A stretch of DNA of 64,000 bases from Kappaphycus alvarezii (GCA_002205965.3 NADL03000049.1:434001-498000), one strand, 5' to 3'; counted from the stretch's first letter, positions 20,005-35,040 are shown. Translations and numbers: made by a program. Notes: a model not told the origin generated them from the sequence alone.

Positions 20005-21480
20005 TCCTACTTGTGGTCTTGATGCACTGAACGTATTCTGTACTGGGGGAATTCAGAGACAATTTGCAGGGACGCAACAAGCACGTTCTGCGTGGATCCG
20101 CGGAGGGCGGGAAACAGACAGCGATATGCCGGTGAGGAGCTATCAACTACCCTGCCCCTCCAATGTAGAGATGGAAGCGATTACGATATCTACAGTACTG
20201 ATACAGTACCGAATACAGTATAGCGCAGGAGACCCTGATTTCACCTTGTGCCATGAAAGTAGCGATCACCGCCGGCGCTGGCCGAAAATACTGACACATG
20301 TGAAGCAATTTTCGGTGTACTGTACAGCACAGTACAGTACAGTATGATACGTTGAAGGGTTGGATTACGGACAATTTCCAGCCGAAGAAAAATTGAAATT
20401 GCTGAGCTGTTACAGAGGTGCACAGGTGATCCTGAATTATATTCAAGAGCTATTTTTTTTGAAGTTTGCATCTGACGAAAAAGCCGTACTGTAGGAAAAC
20501 TCTGTTGAGGTAACAATAATCTTTGGAACGAGAGCTGGAGGCATGGCCACCACTGGCAGAGCCTCGATGCAAAAATGACTCTGTTAAAATATTGTGTATG
20601 GTGTGGAGAAATTTATGGACAGCATTGTAATGCGCTGTGGTCCAAATTTGGGCCACAAAAATTGTATTTCATACAGTACTGCCGCTGGCACCATAAGAAA
20701 TTGGAGATTTTGGTACTGTAGTCGCAACTTTTGAATGAAAATATTTTATTGTAGTACTGTTTAGTGAGGGTCTTAAAATTCGGACTGTTCTACAAACCAC
20801 GATCTGAGGCCCCGGCCTGCTCACCGGGGACCGAAAAAGACAACCATTTGAACCAGAGATTACCTGTTGTGCGCCTTAACCACCACACCCTGTACATCGA
20901 CAAAAGTTTGTGTGTGCTACGAGTCCTTCCAATCCGACAGAAGGTCAAAACATCCATTAGATTTACCTTTCTTTCCCATTGCAAGCGAGTTGTAACATTT
21001 TTGTTTCACCCTCATCCTTCAGGATAACGCCCAGTGCCGAAAAATAAAACTTCTAGGGACCAACCCTCATGTATCAGCTCCAGTCAAAGACGTCATCTTC
21101 CGGGAAAAGAACGGGTGACCAAGGTTTCTCCAGCATCTACAGCAACGGGAGTGCCGTATCCGAGAAGATCATATCTGCAAGTGCCTAGGCTCGAGCATTA
21201 AGCCTCGCCGAAAGGATCGTGGCTGAAGGGGAGGAACATCAAAGCAGCAGCGTCACAGGGCCCTAGGGTTGAAGGATAGTAATCCGAGCAGTTTCGTCCC
21301 GAATAACTTTACCATAACCCCCGAAGCCAAAGCTTACTAAGCCGGTCGGAGGGAAGACAACAAGAGTGAAGTTTAGAGACAGAGGAAAGGCAACTAGGAT
21401 TGGAATCGAGTGGCTGCGTCCGCACACAAATAACTGAGTCAAACCAGCAGCGCACCTATTTTCTCTCTGGGGTTAATGTT
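20005..21480. other. Intergenic region upstream of lysyl-tRNA synthetase
   Basis: Holds GTACAGTA-type tracts at 20180-20220 and 20316-20348 and scattered single units near 20668-20760. A degenerate tRNA-like stretch lies on the minus strand near 20844-20890 (GGTTCAAATGG B-box-like sequence and GTGGTTAAGGCGC). No convincing protein gene. Confidence 0.45.
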
Positions 21481-24400
21481 TTCATTTATCAAGAAAAGTC
21501 GTTGCATTAGAAGAATCAAAGTTTCACAAAAAAAAAGGGAACTCCTCCGAGTCTATCAATTTACTAGATCCACAATCTAGACTTGCTTGCTATCTGTAAT
21601 CAGATTATTTAGTACCACATGGTATAGAAGTGAAGTTTGATCATTTTATACTCATCTTGACGTTCCATGCAACAAATTAGTTGTTTTATTCGTGCCTATT
21701 TATTTCTCTCTACAGTACCTTTACTTGGTATGACGCTCCATGTTACCGTTTGTTTTATTAGCTACGTTCTAGGTAGTTCTGTTCTCTAGTAACAAAGTTT
21801 TAAATTACGGTACTTACTACTGGGCTTGCAAAAGTTTAGAAGTTCTTTAGGAGAGCTACGGCGCTATTTCTAAAAGGGTAACTCATCTCGGGGCTTTGAC
21901 AAATCCAGGTACACTATATTGAACTGTCGCCACCATCTTTCTGAAACTCACTACCACAGTCTCCAATACTCGTTTAACAGCGCCTTGGCTGCCTTTTTCT
22001 CTGTTTTACTTGAACGCGGCAACATATGTTCTCGGAACAACCCAAAAATCTAGCGCCAGTAAAAAGGATGACAGTATTAGGAACTGTCGGGCATTTCGTG
22101 GCCCAATATCCTCACAATAATAGATAAAGGCCAATGAAAAGATTTGGCTCTCAATAAACTTCGATTATTTCAGCAATTAGTACTTGCACCACTGTCTTCA
22201 GTAAAACACAACAAAATATGGCAAAAAGGTCTGACTCTTCCACACTTCGTTACGAGAACTCAGTTAATGGAGCTGTATTGTTACAAAAAAAGCAATCGAG
22301 GTCAATTTACGACCTATCTTCTATATCTGCGTGTCATTTGGATACCCTATGTTGATTGGTCAAGTGATAACGCTGAAATCTCATATATATACGGCAAATC
22401 AAGGATATTTGGGAACCATGAGGATTCTGTTATCATCGTTACGAGTCAAATAAATCTTTTTCTGTGCTTAACCCAGTCAAGGACAAAATTTGATGTTTCT
22501 TCAACATGCTAGGTTACATATTTCACTGAATTCCGGATCTGTGGGGAAACACAGAGCATATTTTCCATCCTTTGTGCCACGAAAAGGAATTATCGATTAT
22601 TCAAGGTAAAAGTAAGACCACCTCAATAACTAATATGAGTAATCTGAATAACTCAAAATCTAGTATCTCTAGATACAAAGTTTAGAAAAGAAATGAGAAC
22701 CGATGAAATGTTTGAAAAGACCATGCGTTTCACCAAAGTGCCCCCTAACGAACGTTATGACCAATTAAGCTAGTTGCGATTCTCTATGCAGCGATTGAAT
22801 GATAAAGATACAAAAAATTTTCACGAATTCATTCAGTGATTGCATCTAGTATTTCCCAGAGTACTCAAATATTGTGATGATGGATTAGTGTTTGGATGAT
22901 GAAGAGGTTCTGGATGAAAAAAGGTATTCTATAGCATCATACCGTTCCTTTTCATCAACCAGTGTCATGCGAAAAACTTCCAAAAACTGTGAGTTGATAT
23001 TATCATGCTCAAAAAATCAAAAATTGTGCGAATTTAAATGACGTGTACATATTTTCTCCTTTGAGCTGTATTCCTGTTTTTTGTTTTGTATTTTTTTCAG
23101 CAGTGTTCTCTAACTCTCTCCTCCTAAGTTTTGAAAACGTCAACACACAATATTTATGACTAAAGAGCAGGAATCATAACAGAATCGTTTCAAGTGTACT
23201 GAAAAATCTAGTATCATCGCTTAAATCGATTTCAAATCTTCACAAGGATAAATCTTTACATATTTATTAATTCATTAATTTATCGCAGTATTACTAAAAT
23301 TTTCAATTCGAAATTTCGCACATTAACGGGTATTGGTATCTGACTCTAAGACTACGAAAGCGTGATTGAAGATATAGAAGAATAAAAAGGTGATAAATGG
23401 ATTCTATGGAATTCAATACGGTTTCTATGTGAATTATTTTGAAAATAAGAACTATATCTGGCTTTATTCGTCACATATATATCTATAATTTATCTCTTGA
23501 GCAGCCCTTGCTCCATAGACGACTTCAGTAAATTTCACATTGGGATTTATGCTCATATTATTAGTATTGCAATTAATGGCGGCGAAAACAGTTTAAATAA
23601 TCGATTCTCATTATTGATAAGCAATAAAATATAACTGAAAATATCAATAATAAAATTTCTCATCTACGGGTATAATGAAAATATAATGCTAATATATTTC
23701 GTTTTATACAATATTTTTCATTTTCAGCCGTTTAAATATGACTTAGATTATGTTAACATGAATATGGGAATTCAGTGAGGAAAATAAAAGACAATTATTT
23801 GATAATCAAGCATTTTAGCATGAATGAAACAAATTCTACATGAGAAGAAGGCTTTCAGTGTAGGTTTCTTGATAGTTTGAATTTAAAAATAGAATATTAA
23901 TTTAGACTACAAGCGCGCCTAATATTAAGATTTAAATTTTCTAAAAGCCCGTGCGCTGGAAACAATCGGATCTCATGAAATCTATCATTTCCTTCAACAA
24001 TACTTTCAACAAACGGTAAAAATGTATCTATCGCGCCTTGAAATGGTTTTCGCAAAGACATAACTTCAAGTAAAGGAACCTAATTCGGTTATTTATTAAA
24101 TATGGATGTATCAAAAGACCGATACTGAGCTCCAAATGTACTCAACTATGTATAAAAATTTAGTTCCTTCTCAGATATACAAGACATGTGAACAATATAA
24201 TGAGGAATTAGGGAACGTGATCTCCAAAACTTTGGATTATTTGGCAATGCGACTAGTTATTTCGAAATAAATCTATCCTCAATATCAATAATCTGCGGTA
24301 ATATGTCTTTTGTATCTCATGAAAACAATTGGAACATTCGTCGTCTTTCCAAAGGTTACGAGAAGAACTTGAGGGGAAAAAGCAGACATTACATGTATGT

Positions 24401-27400
24401 CTACTCACTAGATCTCAGGTATTTTATTTACGATGCTTTTATTATTGGAATTTTCAATGCTTTTATATACTTGCTTAATGTTTTTGGGGAAAATAAGCAT
24501 ATCTTCGCAGGTTTCAGTTGTGGCCAGCTTTAATTTGGCCATCTTCAAGGGAGATATATAATATTCTCTCTGAATCGTAGTGGAAACTAAAGAGCTGAAC
24601 AAATGATACCGAAAAAAGTTTTAGTTCAATTTTTTACGAAGATTGTAGGTTTAATTACAAAGTGGTGAGTGATTTCCCTCAAATTTTTATTGCTGCATAT
24701 CTGCTACCAGAAATATTATGCCATTATTGCTTCAAAATGTATTTATATAAGACATAGGCAGAGAAATAATAAAGAAAAACTTTAAAGGGATATTGAAATC
24801 GGTTAGAAACCTAAAATAAGTTTTGAAATTACGGATGTCAAAATTTAAAGGATAAAAATCTGCATTTATCGCAATCACCTATCTTTGTCATGCAAAATAT
24901 GTGGAGTCGTGGAAGAATTTTTTTGAGAGGTATTATCTCCTGAATTTCTGAGTATCACTGATGATAACCTGTGACGACTTACATGTAATTTTTCCTAAAG
25001 TGCCGGTCGAAAACAGATCATGTATGCTGCATTGAACATCTCAAACGACGCATTATGTCCTTCAATAAGCACAGCTCGGAACTTAGCGCACAACTAGACT
25101 ACCGTGATAGGTGACGTAGATGTGTGATAGGGTCATCCATCATGGAAAAACATCACTTAGGGTCAATCATTATCTTTCGAGTCGCCTCGCTTGTTAAATA
25201 ATAAGCCTTCTTCAACCAATTACTTCTGCAGTGTAAACCAATTCAAGATTATTCTAATGGAAATTTAGATTTATTCAGTGGTATCGATTGCACCTGACAA
25301 AAAGGGCAACTATTCTGACTTCGTTCAGATAAACGGGCGTTTCTGTAGATTTATTGAAGATAAATAATCACAGCTGGGATCTAGTTGGTGGAGAAAAATC
25401 AGCGGATAGTCAATTTGTATTTTCCAAAGATCTCTCACAATTAGTAGCCATATTTGAAAAATGTCAAGTACTAATTTGAAGTGGCCCGCTACTGTCCCAC
25501 TATAAGAACGAGGACCTACATCATCTTCTAGAAGACATAAATAAATACATGAAGCGACCTTTCTGACTCATCAATGCGGCATCATATACATTTAGCGACA
25601 TTTCAATTGATAAAATGCATTTGTTTACTGTAGTGACTCGGTCGAAATGGGAAAATGTTTCTGTAAATTCTATAGTGGTTCACAGTCAGCCGGCTGACCA
25701 TAGAGACCGTACGAGCTTTCAGTATTCCTCTGGATGCAGATACTCTATTTAACTCATTTATTCTGCTCTAGTGGCTTTATTTGAAACCATATGTAGCCTT
25801 GTGTGGTTGAATATATGAAGGAAAAGAATATATGTAATTGATTGTTAATCGAATGGAAGTAATTGAACCACGGCGTTATTGAAAAGCAAGATAAAGAAAT
25901 AAAAATAAGAGAAGAAGTAATCACATTCAGTTTTGATGAAAATTTTAAATTTCAAACTGTAAAGACGAATTTAAGAGCGTCAAGGAAAAAATAGAGTAAA
26001 GGAAATTATCTTGCTACAAAAGAATATCTTAGCCATACGATGTGGGATATTTTGGGATATAAACTGAGGAAATCTGCCCAAAACGTAGGTTTCATTACTT
26101 AGGGTTGCTGATTTACTAAAATTTTTGAAAAAAATATTCTGATTAAGATTACGTAATTTTTGTCAAAATACATCTTTTCACTCATAATACAACTAAATAA
26201 CCATCAAAGCGCAATTTATGGTATAATTTATTGAAAATTAACCCAACGTTAGGCCGACTTTCTTACTTTCAGTAGTAATTGATTGGTATTATTGTGTCTT
26301 GCGGATTTCGTTTGAGTCAGTTAAGGGGTTAGTCGAATATAGTGGTTACTAGGTCTTATTTATTTCGTTCTTATGAAGTAATAACTGATTTTACGTCAAA
26401 CAGTGTATTTGGAATTGGATTTCAGGCCCCTACTATTACATCATGATATTTTTGGGCTAGAAAGTTCGCTATTATGAGATATAACTTTTTCAGTAATTAA
26501 TTACCTATGCAAATGTAATGCAGACTTTCTCCTAAAACTTTATAGGACGATTATGTCAGAAATAGAGACAGTGGAACCCCGGAATTCACTACATGGGGAT
26601 ACTGAGAGAGATATTGACCAATTTGACAAAAAATTAATTACAACTGAAGACCTCTTCAGTGCTATCTCTTGAAGGAAAAAAGACTATACTCGTTATACCT
26701 AAGCATAATATGTGTTTTCATAAAATATGAAGACGGATCTCTTCTATTTTTTATCGCTGTATCTTTTCCGTACATATTTCCTACAAAATTCTATTGAACC
26801 ATAAAAATATTCGAAGTTGCTGTTCAAGTAATATTTATTCTAGTGGCCCGCCTAACTAAGCTTTTAATTGGGAGACTGTTGTATACATGAAGCGGGGAAG
26901 CACTTAATAACCAGTAAGACGATATGATATTTATAAATATTTATAATCTTTTATAATATGGTGCAGAATAGACTGATTTAGAGGTCAAGTACGGCTAAAT
27001 TTAGTTTTTAGGCACAGATTCTAGCCAACGCGGAACTTTCAAGACTTTTTGTTCTGATACTCTAAAATTCAAAGTAGTGTTAAACGGATTCCTCATCATA
27101 CATATTGCACTAAAATAAATTTCTCCGTAATCTCCTCTAACTAGTTTTTTTCTTCAATTGAAGATGGACCCAAACGGGTTACACACCAAAAAACCTTTAT
27201 GGCGAAATATGCGGTACTTTAGCTACAAATATCTATTCAATATCTCCAGAGCTCGATATATTACGGTGATACTGTACATTTGACATCTTAGAAACTTGGA
27301 ATGGTATTCTCGGATATTCCTTTTCCACTAGGATAGGTAATATTCCTAGTTTTTTTTGCATTTACTAGCTCCGTAAAAATGGCCCAAGGGAGAAATAATG

Positions 27401-30400
27401 TTTGGATATTCTCGAGTTCTTTATTTTTCATCGTGAAGCTCTAAATATTGTTGACCCACAATGAAATCATTTTAGGTAGTCCTTTACTGCAGTTTTTTCC
27501 ATCATGAAGTCTATAGAACCGATATTCAATCACTACATGTGTAATGTTAAAAACAATTACGGCGTCATTCACAATAGTTCTATGGACAATAAAGGTTTTC
27601 GGAAAACATATTATTGTCAGTTCATCACAATCCCTACTCTTCCACAATTTTCAATACACCTGATTTCCGAAATAAACGTCAGGCATATAATACTGTCGAA
27701 ACTTTACTCCCCATATTTTCAGAAAATAAGGAAAAGAGTTACTAATGACGAATTGGAAGCGTATCGGTAAATACAAATTCGGTATGTCCACTGCTTTTCG
27801 GACCAAAACAGAAGTTTGAGAGCTTATTTAACGTACCATATGTGATACTGACGTATCTACTGTAGAAAAATCGGCTTATTCATTGCAATGGGGAAAAGGT
27901 GAATATGGGTGAACTTTTCTGTAAAATCAGAAAGATGAAAATTATCTTAGATCGAAATTTCTGTAGTGTTCTTTCAAATATTATTATGAGCTTTGGTTTT
28001 GAAGGGAGGTCACGTTCGCCGTGAATTGGCCCCTAATGAAGTTATCAAATTATGAAGCCTAATTTATTTAAATTCTATTGTGTTTTCTATGTGCAGAAAC
28101 TACTTAAAAACAATTAAGATTCTCTTGAAGTGCAATGAAATTTTTTTTCACAATCTATAATTAAGGTAAAAATTCAAATGCATAAACTTTTTCTTAGGTG
28201 AGATCAAAAATTCTTATCAGTTGAAAAATTTTTAAGGTTAATTGGTAATGTATTACGTATATAAGATGGCTGGAAGCGATGCATGAATGAATCATATTTA
28301 AACGGGGAAATATAATACAGTTTAGGAAGTATTGATATCCCATCGAAATAAAATGACCGATTTGGTTCACACTAAGAACAATTTGGCCCAAAACTTCAAT
28401 AATTGGTGAGGAAAAAATTCTTTCATTCAATATGAATAATTATCTAGTTTTAGAACAAAATCCCTTTTGATATTGTACAGTAAAATTTTATCATTCAACT
28501 TTTCTTGCCTATAAAATTAATTTGCGTTGAGACACAAGAAAAAATGAATGATTTTACTGAAGTTGTATTTTTTCACGTGGACAAGTTTTAATTGAATTTC
28601 CAAAAATATCTTTTTAATCTCTCTTTTTTTGTAAAAAACCCTAGAGATGAAAGTAATTGTATGATACGAACTCATAAAAACCCCAAATATCGCATTAGCC
28701 ATTTACAATAACTTACTTCAGCCCTCCAAGTTTACATATCATTGTTTTAAAACCGTTCATATTTATTCCATCACTATCTAGTATTTTTACTGTCCCCTTT
28801 CCAGCCATAATTATATATTTACGGGCAAATTGATTTCTGTATTCTCCACGCATAACTATTTAGCCTTCAAAAATCTATTTTCTCGAGACGTAGGGGAAAG
28901 CAATACTTTTTTTGTTAATTTTTTTCTATAGTTTAATGCAGAATGACGTTTATCTCTGAACTACTGAACTTAATATCTTGTTCTATTTTGAAAATAAGTA
29001 TTATGGAGCTTAACGGTCTTATGCTACCTCTGCGTAAGTGCTTGCATTGATGTACAGTATGTAGTCTGAAATCAATCAGACTTCACTCTGAAAATCTTTA
29101 AAAAAAAGGTAGCTTTTTTTTCGATAAGCAGTATTTACTGCTTTAGACTTCGACTTCTGATAAACTTTCCGTTTAGTATAGTACCTCAATGCATAGCTCA
29201 GTAGGTTTATTAAATTATTCAAATAGCCCCAATTATAGACTAGTCCATTAATTAACTTCAAATGATGAAAAAATTTCTTTTTTCTACTTGAAAATAGAAC
29301 TCTCTATTGTCTTTGGGAAAATTGCCCTCATATGAAAACGCAAATTGCTGTACTGTGAAGTATAGTTTATTTTCATATGATGACAAAGTGTGTCTCATCT
29401 GAGGATTGTACACTCGCATATAGACAATAGATTATTGGCTTCCCGATTGAAAGTCAACAGAAATTATGTCCCGTGCAATCGAGAGAATAAGAAGCTAGTG
29501 TTGCGTAAAATTGTACTGCGTCGCCATCAATTTTTTCGCTGCTAATACTGATAATATTTAAGTGGCTTTTCAAGCAGATATTACAGAAAGCACAGATAAT
29601 TCAATTGAAGTAGAGGAATAGGTATTCTGTACACATGTTGTTGCATAATTAAAGAATATTTGAAATAAGAAAAGAATGTTTTACTAAAAATTCACTCGAG
29701 GCAAAAAAAAATTTCAGGAAAAATTTGGTATTTAAGTTAGAGAAGTGGGCAGCAATTAATAGATTTTTGATCCAAACCTTCCTTTAAAAAAGGAAGGGTT
29801 AATAATTTGCAATCTTTTCATTTTATTACCAACGTTGCATAAATTAAAAAAGGAAAAATACAAGGATTTTATCCTCTTTTATATTTACGGATATGTGTAT
29901 GGCGGTTTAGATTAATAGCAAACAATTTTACGTTATATTACTTTTTTATTTTAGTTAGTTGCTGACTATTTAGTAATTATGTCTGAAAAACATCATATGA
30001 TGCCTTTATCTTTACTTTTTTTGTTAACAATAATTTCAGAAGGGTATATTGCCGTCCCTGGAAACAAGAAAAAATTTCATAAAAACTTTGAAAGGAACAC
30101 AAAAACATTTTCAAGCGTTATAGAGAATTGAAGACGACTTTATCTTATTTTAAAAACCCTTTTAACCTATCATATTTAATAAAATCTCCCATTAATCTCT
30201 TTTCCTTCATTTTATTTACACTAATTCCCACCCAATATACATATAACATGGATAAGTTTATGCAATCTCAGTCTACACAGCCTATTCATAATTTTCGCCT
30301 GCTTTTGCTAAATAGGACAGTTTCCCAACTAATTAACTTCCATTGGATCTTTTCAAGCCCTTTTAATTTTCAACCTTTTTCAATTTTTTCAGTTTTTCCT

Positions 30401-32700
30401 TAATAAGAGTTCAAAAATACTGAGATATTTTAATTCAACGAGAAAATTAAGAGATCACTGACTAGAAGAAATGAGTCTCCAATCAGTAAATACAGTTCAT
30501 ACTTATAAAAAGTTTCCTTTGAGCTACTTGTAATGAAAAGAGGCATTTTTGAAGCTGGACTCATAATTAAGTATGAAAATTTTTTAGTTGCAATTTCACC
30601 AGGGCATAACTATTTATAACATTTCTTACTTCAAAGGTCGTTCAAAAAAAAAAAAATCCATTTTGTATTCTTCTCCAATGTGACCCAAATTTTCTCTACT
30701 ATTGGTTATTGAAAAATATTCCTGGGTGTTACAAGATGCCAAAGAACATAACAGTAAATTTTCATGAATTTATTCTCCAAATCTGATAGCTTGTTAAAAT
30801 ATTTATCCAACATTTATAATTCAGATGTTGTGAAATATCAAATCTATGTCCTCTACAATACCAAGAATTGAAAAATACTGGCCAATGCCTTGATTTTCCA
30901 GACTTTTAGGTACTGTTTTCGCTACTAAAAAAGCTGTACCGGAATAAAATGACTTAATTAACTTATTTCTAAAGTTCTGAGGAACCCACTACAATTTGAT
31001 TTATAGCTAAATAACAAAGTATTTGAGGTTTTAGGGATTTATAACCAAGATTTAGGATCTTAGTTATTTTTGAAAGACGATCGCACTAATTACAAATTTA
31101 AACATCGCACATCATCTAAAATTTTATGAGGAAATATAGGTGCAACAGCAAGTAATTTCTTTTTTTTCCCCAGAACTTCTACAGAACCTGAAACATCCAA
31201 AAACTGTAAAATACCTACAACACCTAATAACGAGCATTTATTTATTATATATCCATGATCAATCACAGTTCTCATTTTCCATATAGAAAACATCCAAATT
31301 AATCAACGTACGCGTCATCAGAAAGAAATATTTTCAATATCAGCTTTTAAAAGGGTCTAGAATTCAAAACTGGCATTCAAAATATAGTAGCAAAAACTGA
31401 AAAAAAGTTAAAAGATCTGATTTTTCGATATGTTGAGAGCCTCAGATTCCAATTTTTTTGAGATCTGAAAGATAAATACATGCCCTTAAAAAAGCACAAA
31501 GTTACAGACTCATCTCTTTGTCGACGTTGACCACTACGAAAAGTAATATTCTTGAAAAGATCACTGTCCATGAGAAATTATCTCCGGCTGAGTATTTTAC
31601 TGCAAATATGGCTGCCGAACCGAGCACGCTATGAGGAGTAAATTTCTTAATTTAATTGAGTATTAAACCCGTGCCCGTCTCTTAGTCTACCACATAAGCA
31701 TTTGCTGTTCCGTTACCCTCTAGATAAAATAAAAAGGCTTACTGGGGCTGAAATTTAATATTAAATTGGTACTAATAAACGTTTTAATGGGCTCTACTTA
31801 CTATAAGATTGTAAATTAGGAGCTTGGCGCTGAAATCGAACGAAAACTGTACCTTTTGAAGACCAAACAATAATATCCGATAATTAACGATTTCAATTAC
31901 TGAAATATTTTTAAATACTGTCTGACTCAGTATAATATTGTAGTCTTTCGAAGAATGTGCACTTAAAGAAAGACCTTGGTATGATAAAGATAATAGATAT
32001 ATCTTTTGATTTCACAGAACAGGGACTCTTAATCCTACGGAAATTATTCAGACGTATGCGGCCTTTTAAATTGCTATTCTTTGATGATTACTTTTTGATT
32101 CTATTCAGAAACTCTTAAAACGTTTTTAGAGTTTTATCACACCACATTTGCAGGTGCAAGAGTGAATAAAATTGAATTTAGGTCCAAACTGTGTCAGGCG
32201 CAGTATATTCAGAAATCATTCATTATGCAGACGTAGCATTTTTCAATGAACTGTCATCCTTAAGGTATGGATTTTCGTGTTCTACATATTCATCTCTTAA
32301 AAGATACTGCGCTTTGAAAGTGGCCGAGAAGTTGATAAACTTAATTTTTCAATTGAAGTTTTTAAGAAACTGGAATATTTTTGCAGAACATGTGCAGGAC
32401 TACTATAGCTTTTGCAAAAATAAATAGAGGAACCCCATGCTTGAAAAATTATGAATTTCCGCAAATTTTGAGGACTTTATCAATCTACTTTCTTACATTA
32501 TTTTCTTGCTTGCAAGACTGTTAATTACATTTTACTGGCCAATAAAGTCACAGCACATGTAAATTAACGAGAACTATTTCCTCTGCTTAAATTTTCCAAT
32601 TATATGATGTTTGTCGTGCCTATCTTTCTGGTTACATAATCAAGACCAAATACTTTTACTTGCTAGGAAGAAAATTCCAATTTCCTTGTTTACGAAATCC
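21481..32700. other. AT-rich block without recognisable genes
   Basis: Base composition changes near 21.5 kb to roughly one third GC or less by eye, and changes back near 32.7 kb. Open frames are all short (up to ~120 codons at 22144-22512) and have no domain I recognise. I see no LTRs, long tandem repeats or retroelement motifs. Possible readings are an AT-rich isochore, a regional centromere, or heavily mutated old repeats. Confidence 0.6.
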
Positions 32701-33724
32701 ATATTCTGTTTGATGTGGTTGTAGTGCAATTGGCACTCATATTGTACTGCCATCGGCAGAGCTGATTTTGGTGATCTTTTTTTGATCTGATTCACTGCTA
32801 ACCAGCAGGCATTGTATTGTACAGTAGGGACAATTTTCGCTTGTCGCCCACTATTGTTTCTGGTACTGTATACCCACCCGAGAGGGTTTGAGGGCTTGCA
32901 ATCTGGACCACTCGGCGCCCAAATTGGACTTGATATTTTCGCAAGTGAAAGGCACCTATTGGGCCAAGTGTCGACTTTATTTATATCAAATTTGGATCTC
33001 CCTTACTTGGCTGACCTTAACTTCACTCAACCCGCCATCATAGATAACTCCAACCTAGCTAACTATTATTTATACCTATTTGGCCACTAGGGGCCCAGAT
33101 TAAACAGCCGCAACGGTGTTGGCTCTGAATTTGACTCCCAACTTCCGCCTTTGCAGAAACCTTGCCAACAGCAACTTTATCTATAGCCACGTTTATCTGC
33201 CCGGGCTCCCCATTCTTATTTCCCCCTCTCTATCCAATACTATAATACCCCTTTTGTGTTTGTGATATTTATTAACACTTGGCGGCCCAGAATCCGGCGT
33301 TTATATACAAATAGGAACTTCAAGGTTGTCGTTGTTGACAACATCCTTATCTCCAAAGGAGATATTCAGCACTGCTGACCCACTACTACTCTTCTTTGTC
33401 CAATATTACGCCCCTGATTTCTACGGTTCTTTGGAATCGATACTTATCAAGTTTCTAGCATTCTGCGGACCAAGGTCCGGCATCACAACCCGGAGGACAA
33501 GTATACCGTCCAGAGGTCCAAGGAATCAACTCAGCTCTTCCAGATCCACTTCATCTCGCCACCGGAGAGCTGTGCTACTGCATCGCAGGGTGCTTGAAGA
33601 GAAAGAGGGACAGCAAACACCCTGAGGGGTCTTGGTGTGTGGTTGTTGGTTTCTCGTTGTCTGACGGTGTTCCGTTCCTAGACGAGAAGAACTGCGCAAC
33701 GAACATTGCACTACAGTTTTCATT
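32701..33724. other. GC-richer patch with coding-like sequence
   Basis: Composition returns to the genome norm for ~1 kb. TACTGTAC-like units occur at 32815-32865. A plus-strand frame near 33540-33720 reads DPLHLATGELCYCIAGCLKR, then SWCVVVGFSLSDGVPFLDEK; it looks protein-like but I know no match. It could be a gene fragment or an inserted repeat inside AT-rich DNA. Confidence 0.25.
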
Positions 33725-34545
33725 ACGTTATCTTCTACTTTTATAAAATTCTTCTAGTTGAGACGTTTATGCTAAAGAGTAATATCAAATCCTGGATTTT
33801 TAAGAGGACTTCACACAGCCCCTAGCGGCCTTCGCGAAAATCTCAAATTTTGATGCGTTTAATGACATTCTTATCACAAATCATGATTTTAGTCATGTTG
33901 AACAGTTAAATATTAGTGAAACAGAATGAAAAATTATCCGTCCCGAAGAATAAAAATAGCGTCGAAATTAAAATTAAATGAACCACTTTATATTTTTGTA
34001 ATGCTTACCAACCTACTTTGCGCCTATTTTTTGCCGTCATTTCCATTTAATCTATCTACTCTAAATTTTTATTGGAATATATTAACGATGCATTATTTTC
34101 CGATCTCTTTTCTTTCTCTTTTCTTTCTCATCAACAAAATTCTTAATTCGTTCCATCTCATTAAGGAGAGAGTTTTCCTACAAAGATGTCCCCAGCTCTG
34201 ATTTTCACCACTTTCGCTACACATCCTCCAGTCTATTTTCAAATCTGCATCGCTACAATTTTTGTGCGATAGTGCTGAAGAGCGCTTTGTATTTCTTCCT
34301 TACGACTTATATATACTAAGAGAAGAATTTTGGTTTACGACTATATTTCAATCGTATTTGCTCTTTATATACTTCTGTTCTTCTGATTACCTCCCCAGTG
34401 TCCCTTAATATATTTATTACATTCGAATTGGATAATTTTTCTCGCTGCCGTTCCCCAAAACCTTATCATACCATCTTAATGTTCCATTTCTTTGAGAGAG
34501 GGGAATATTCTGGAACTTGACCACGGTTTTCTTTATTTTATGACA
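33725..34545. other. AT-rich flank of the copia element
   Basis: About 800 bp of AT-rich sequence with no recognised gene. It ends abruptly at the truncated copia RNase H at 34546. Confidence 0.4.
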
Positions 34546-35040
34546 AAACAGACACATTACCTTGGATTGAACTACGTGAACGTAAAAGAACTACGTGAAC
34601 ATAAAAAAAAACTACGATTGGTTCTGTTTACCGATTCCTCTATTGGTAACGAAGGTAATTTGGCATCGCAAGCTGGTTTCATTATTTTATTGGCTGACCA
34701 AGATAGCCATGCAAATTTTCTGCACTACGGTAGCAAAAAGTACTGTAAAGTCACCAGATCTGTATTGTTGGCAGAGTTGCTTGCCCTTGTCGACGGTTAT
34801 GATGTAGCATACTACGTAAGGAATACTGTATGTGAGGTGCTTGATTCTGAGCTACCTCTAGATGTCTATGTTGCCTCTCGCACGACATTTAACTGTGTAG
34901 CGAAGAATGCCCATAATCTCGAGAGAAAATTGAAGATCGACGCTTCTGTAATGAGAGAGTCTTTATTTGTCAATCATTATATTATGACTATCGACTGGAT
35001 CCCAAGAAAAAAGAACTTGGCACACGAACTTACTCGTTAA
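34546..35040 (+). pseudogene. copia RNase H (truncated upstream element)
   Basis: The frame reads LRLVLFTDSSIGNEGNLASQ, then GFIILLADQDSHANFLHYGS, VTRSVLLAELLALVDGYDVA and a C-terminal TIDWIPRKKNLAHELTR. This is the RNase H end of a copia pol (TDSS, E of AEL, and D of the third block are in place). Everything upstream of 34546 is missing. Confidence 0.75.

Noticed and set aside
19238..20347. Long plus-strand frame of 369 codons
   Set aside because: It is antisense to lysyl-tRNA synthetase, whose conserved motifs lie on the minus strand.
20840..20892. tRNA-like sequence on the minus strand (GTGGTTAAGGCGC ... GGTTCAAATGG)
   Set aside because: The spacing between the A-box-like and B-box-like parts is about 10 bases too short, no anticodon arm or acceptor pairing can be drawn. 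At best it is a decayed tRNA or SINE head.
22144..22512. 122-codon open frame in the AT-rich block
   Set aside because: No domain, AT-driven composition, and it stands alone among short frames; openness at this length is weak evidence.
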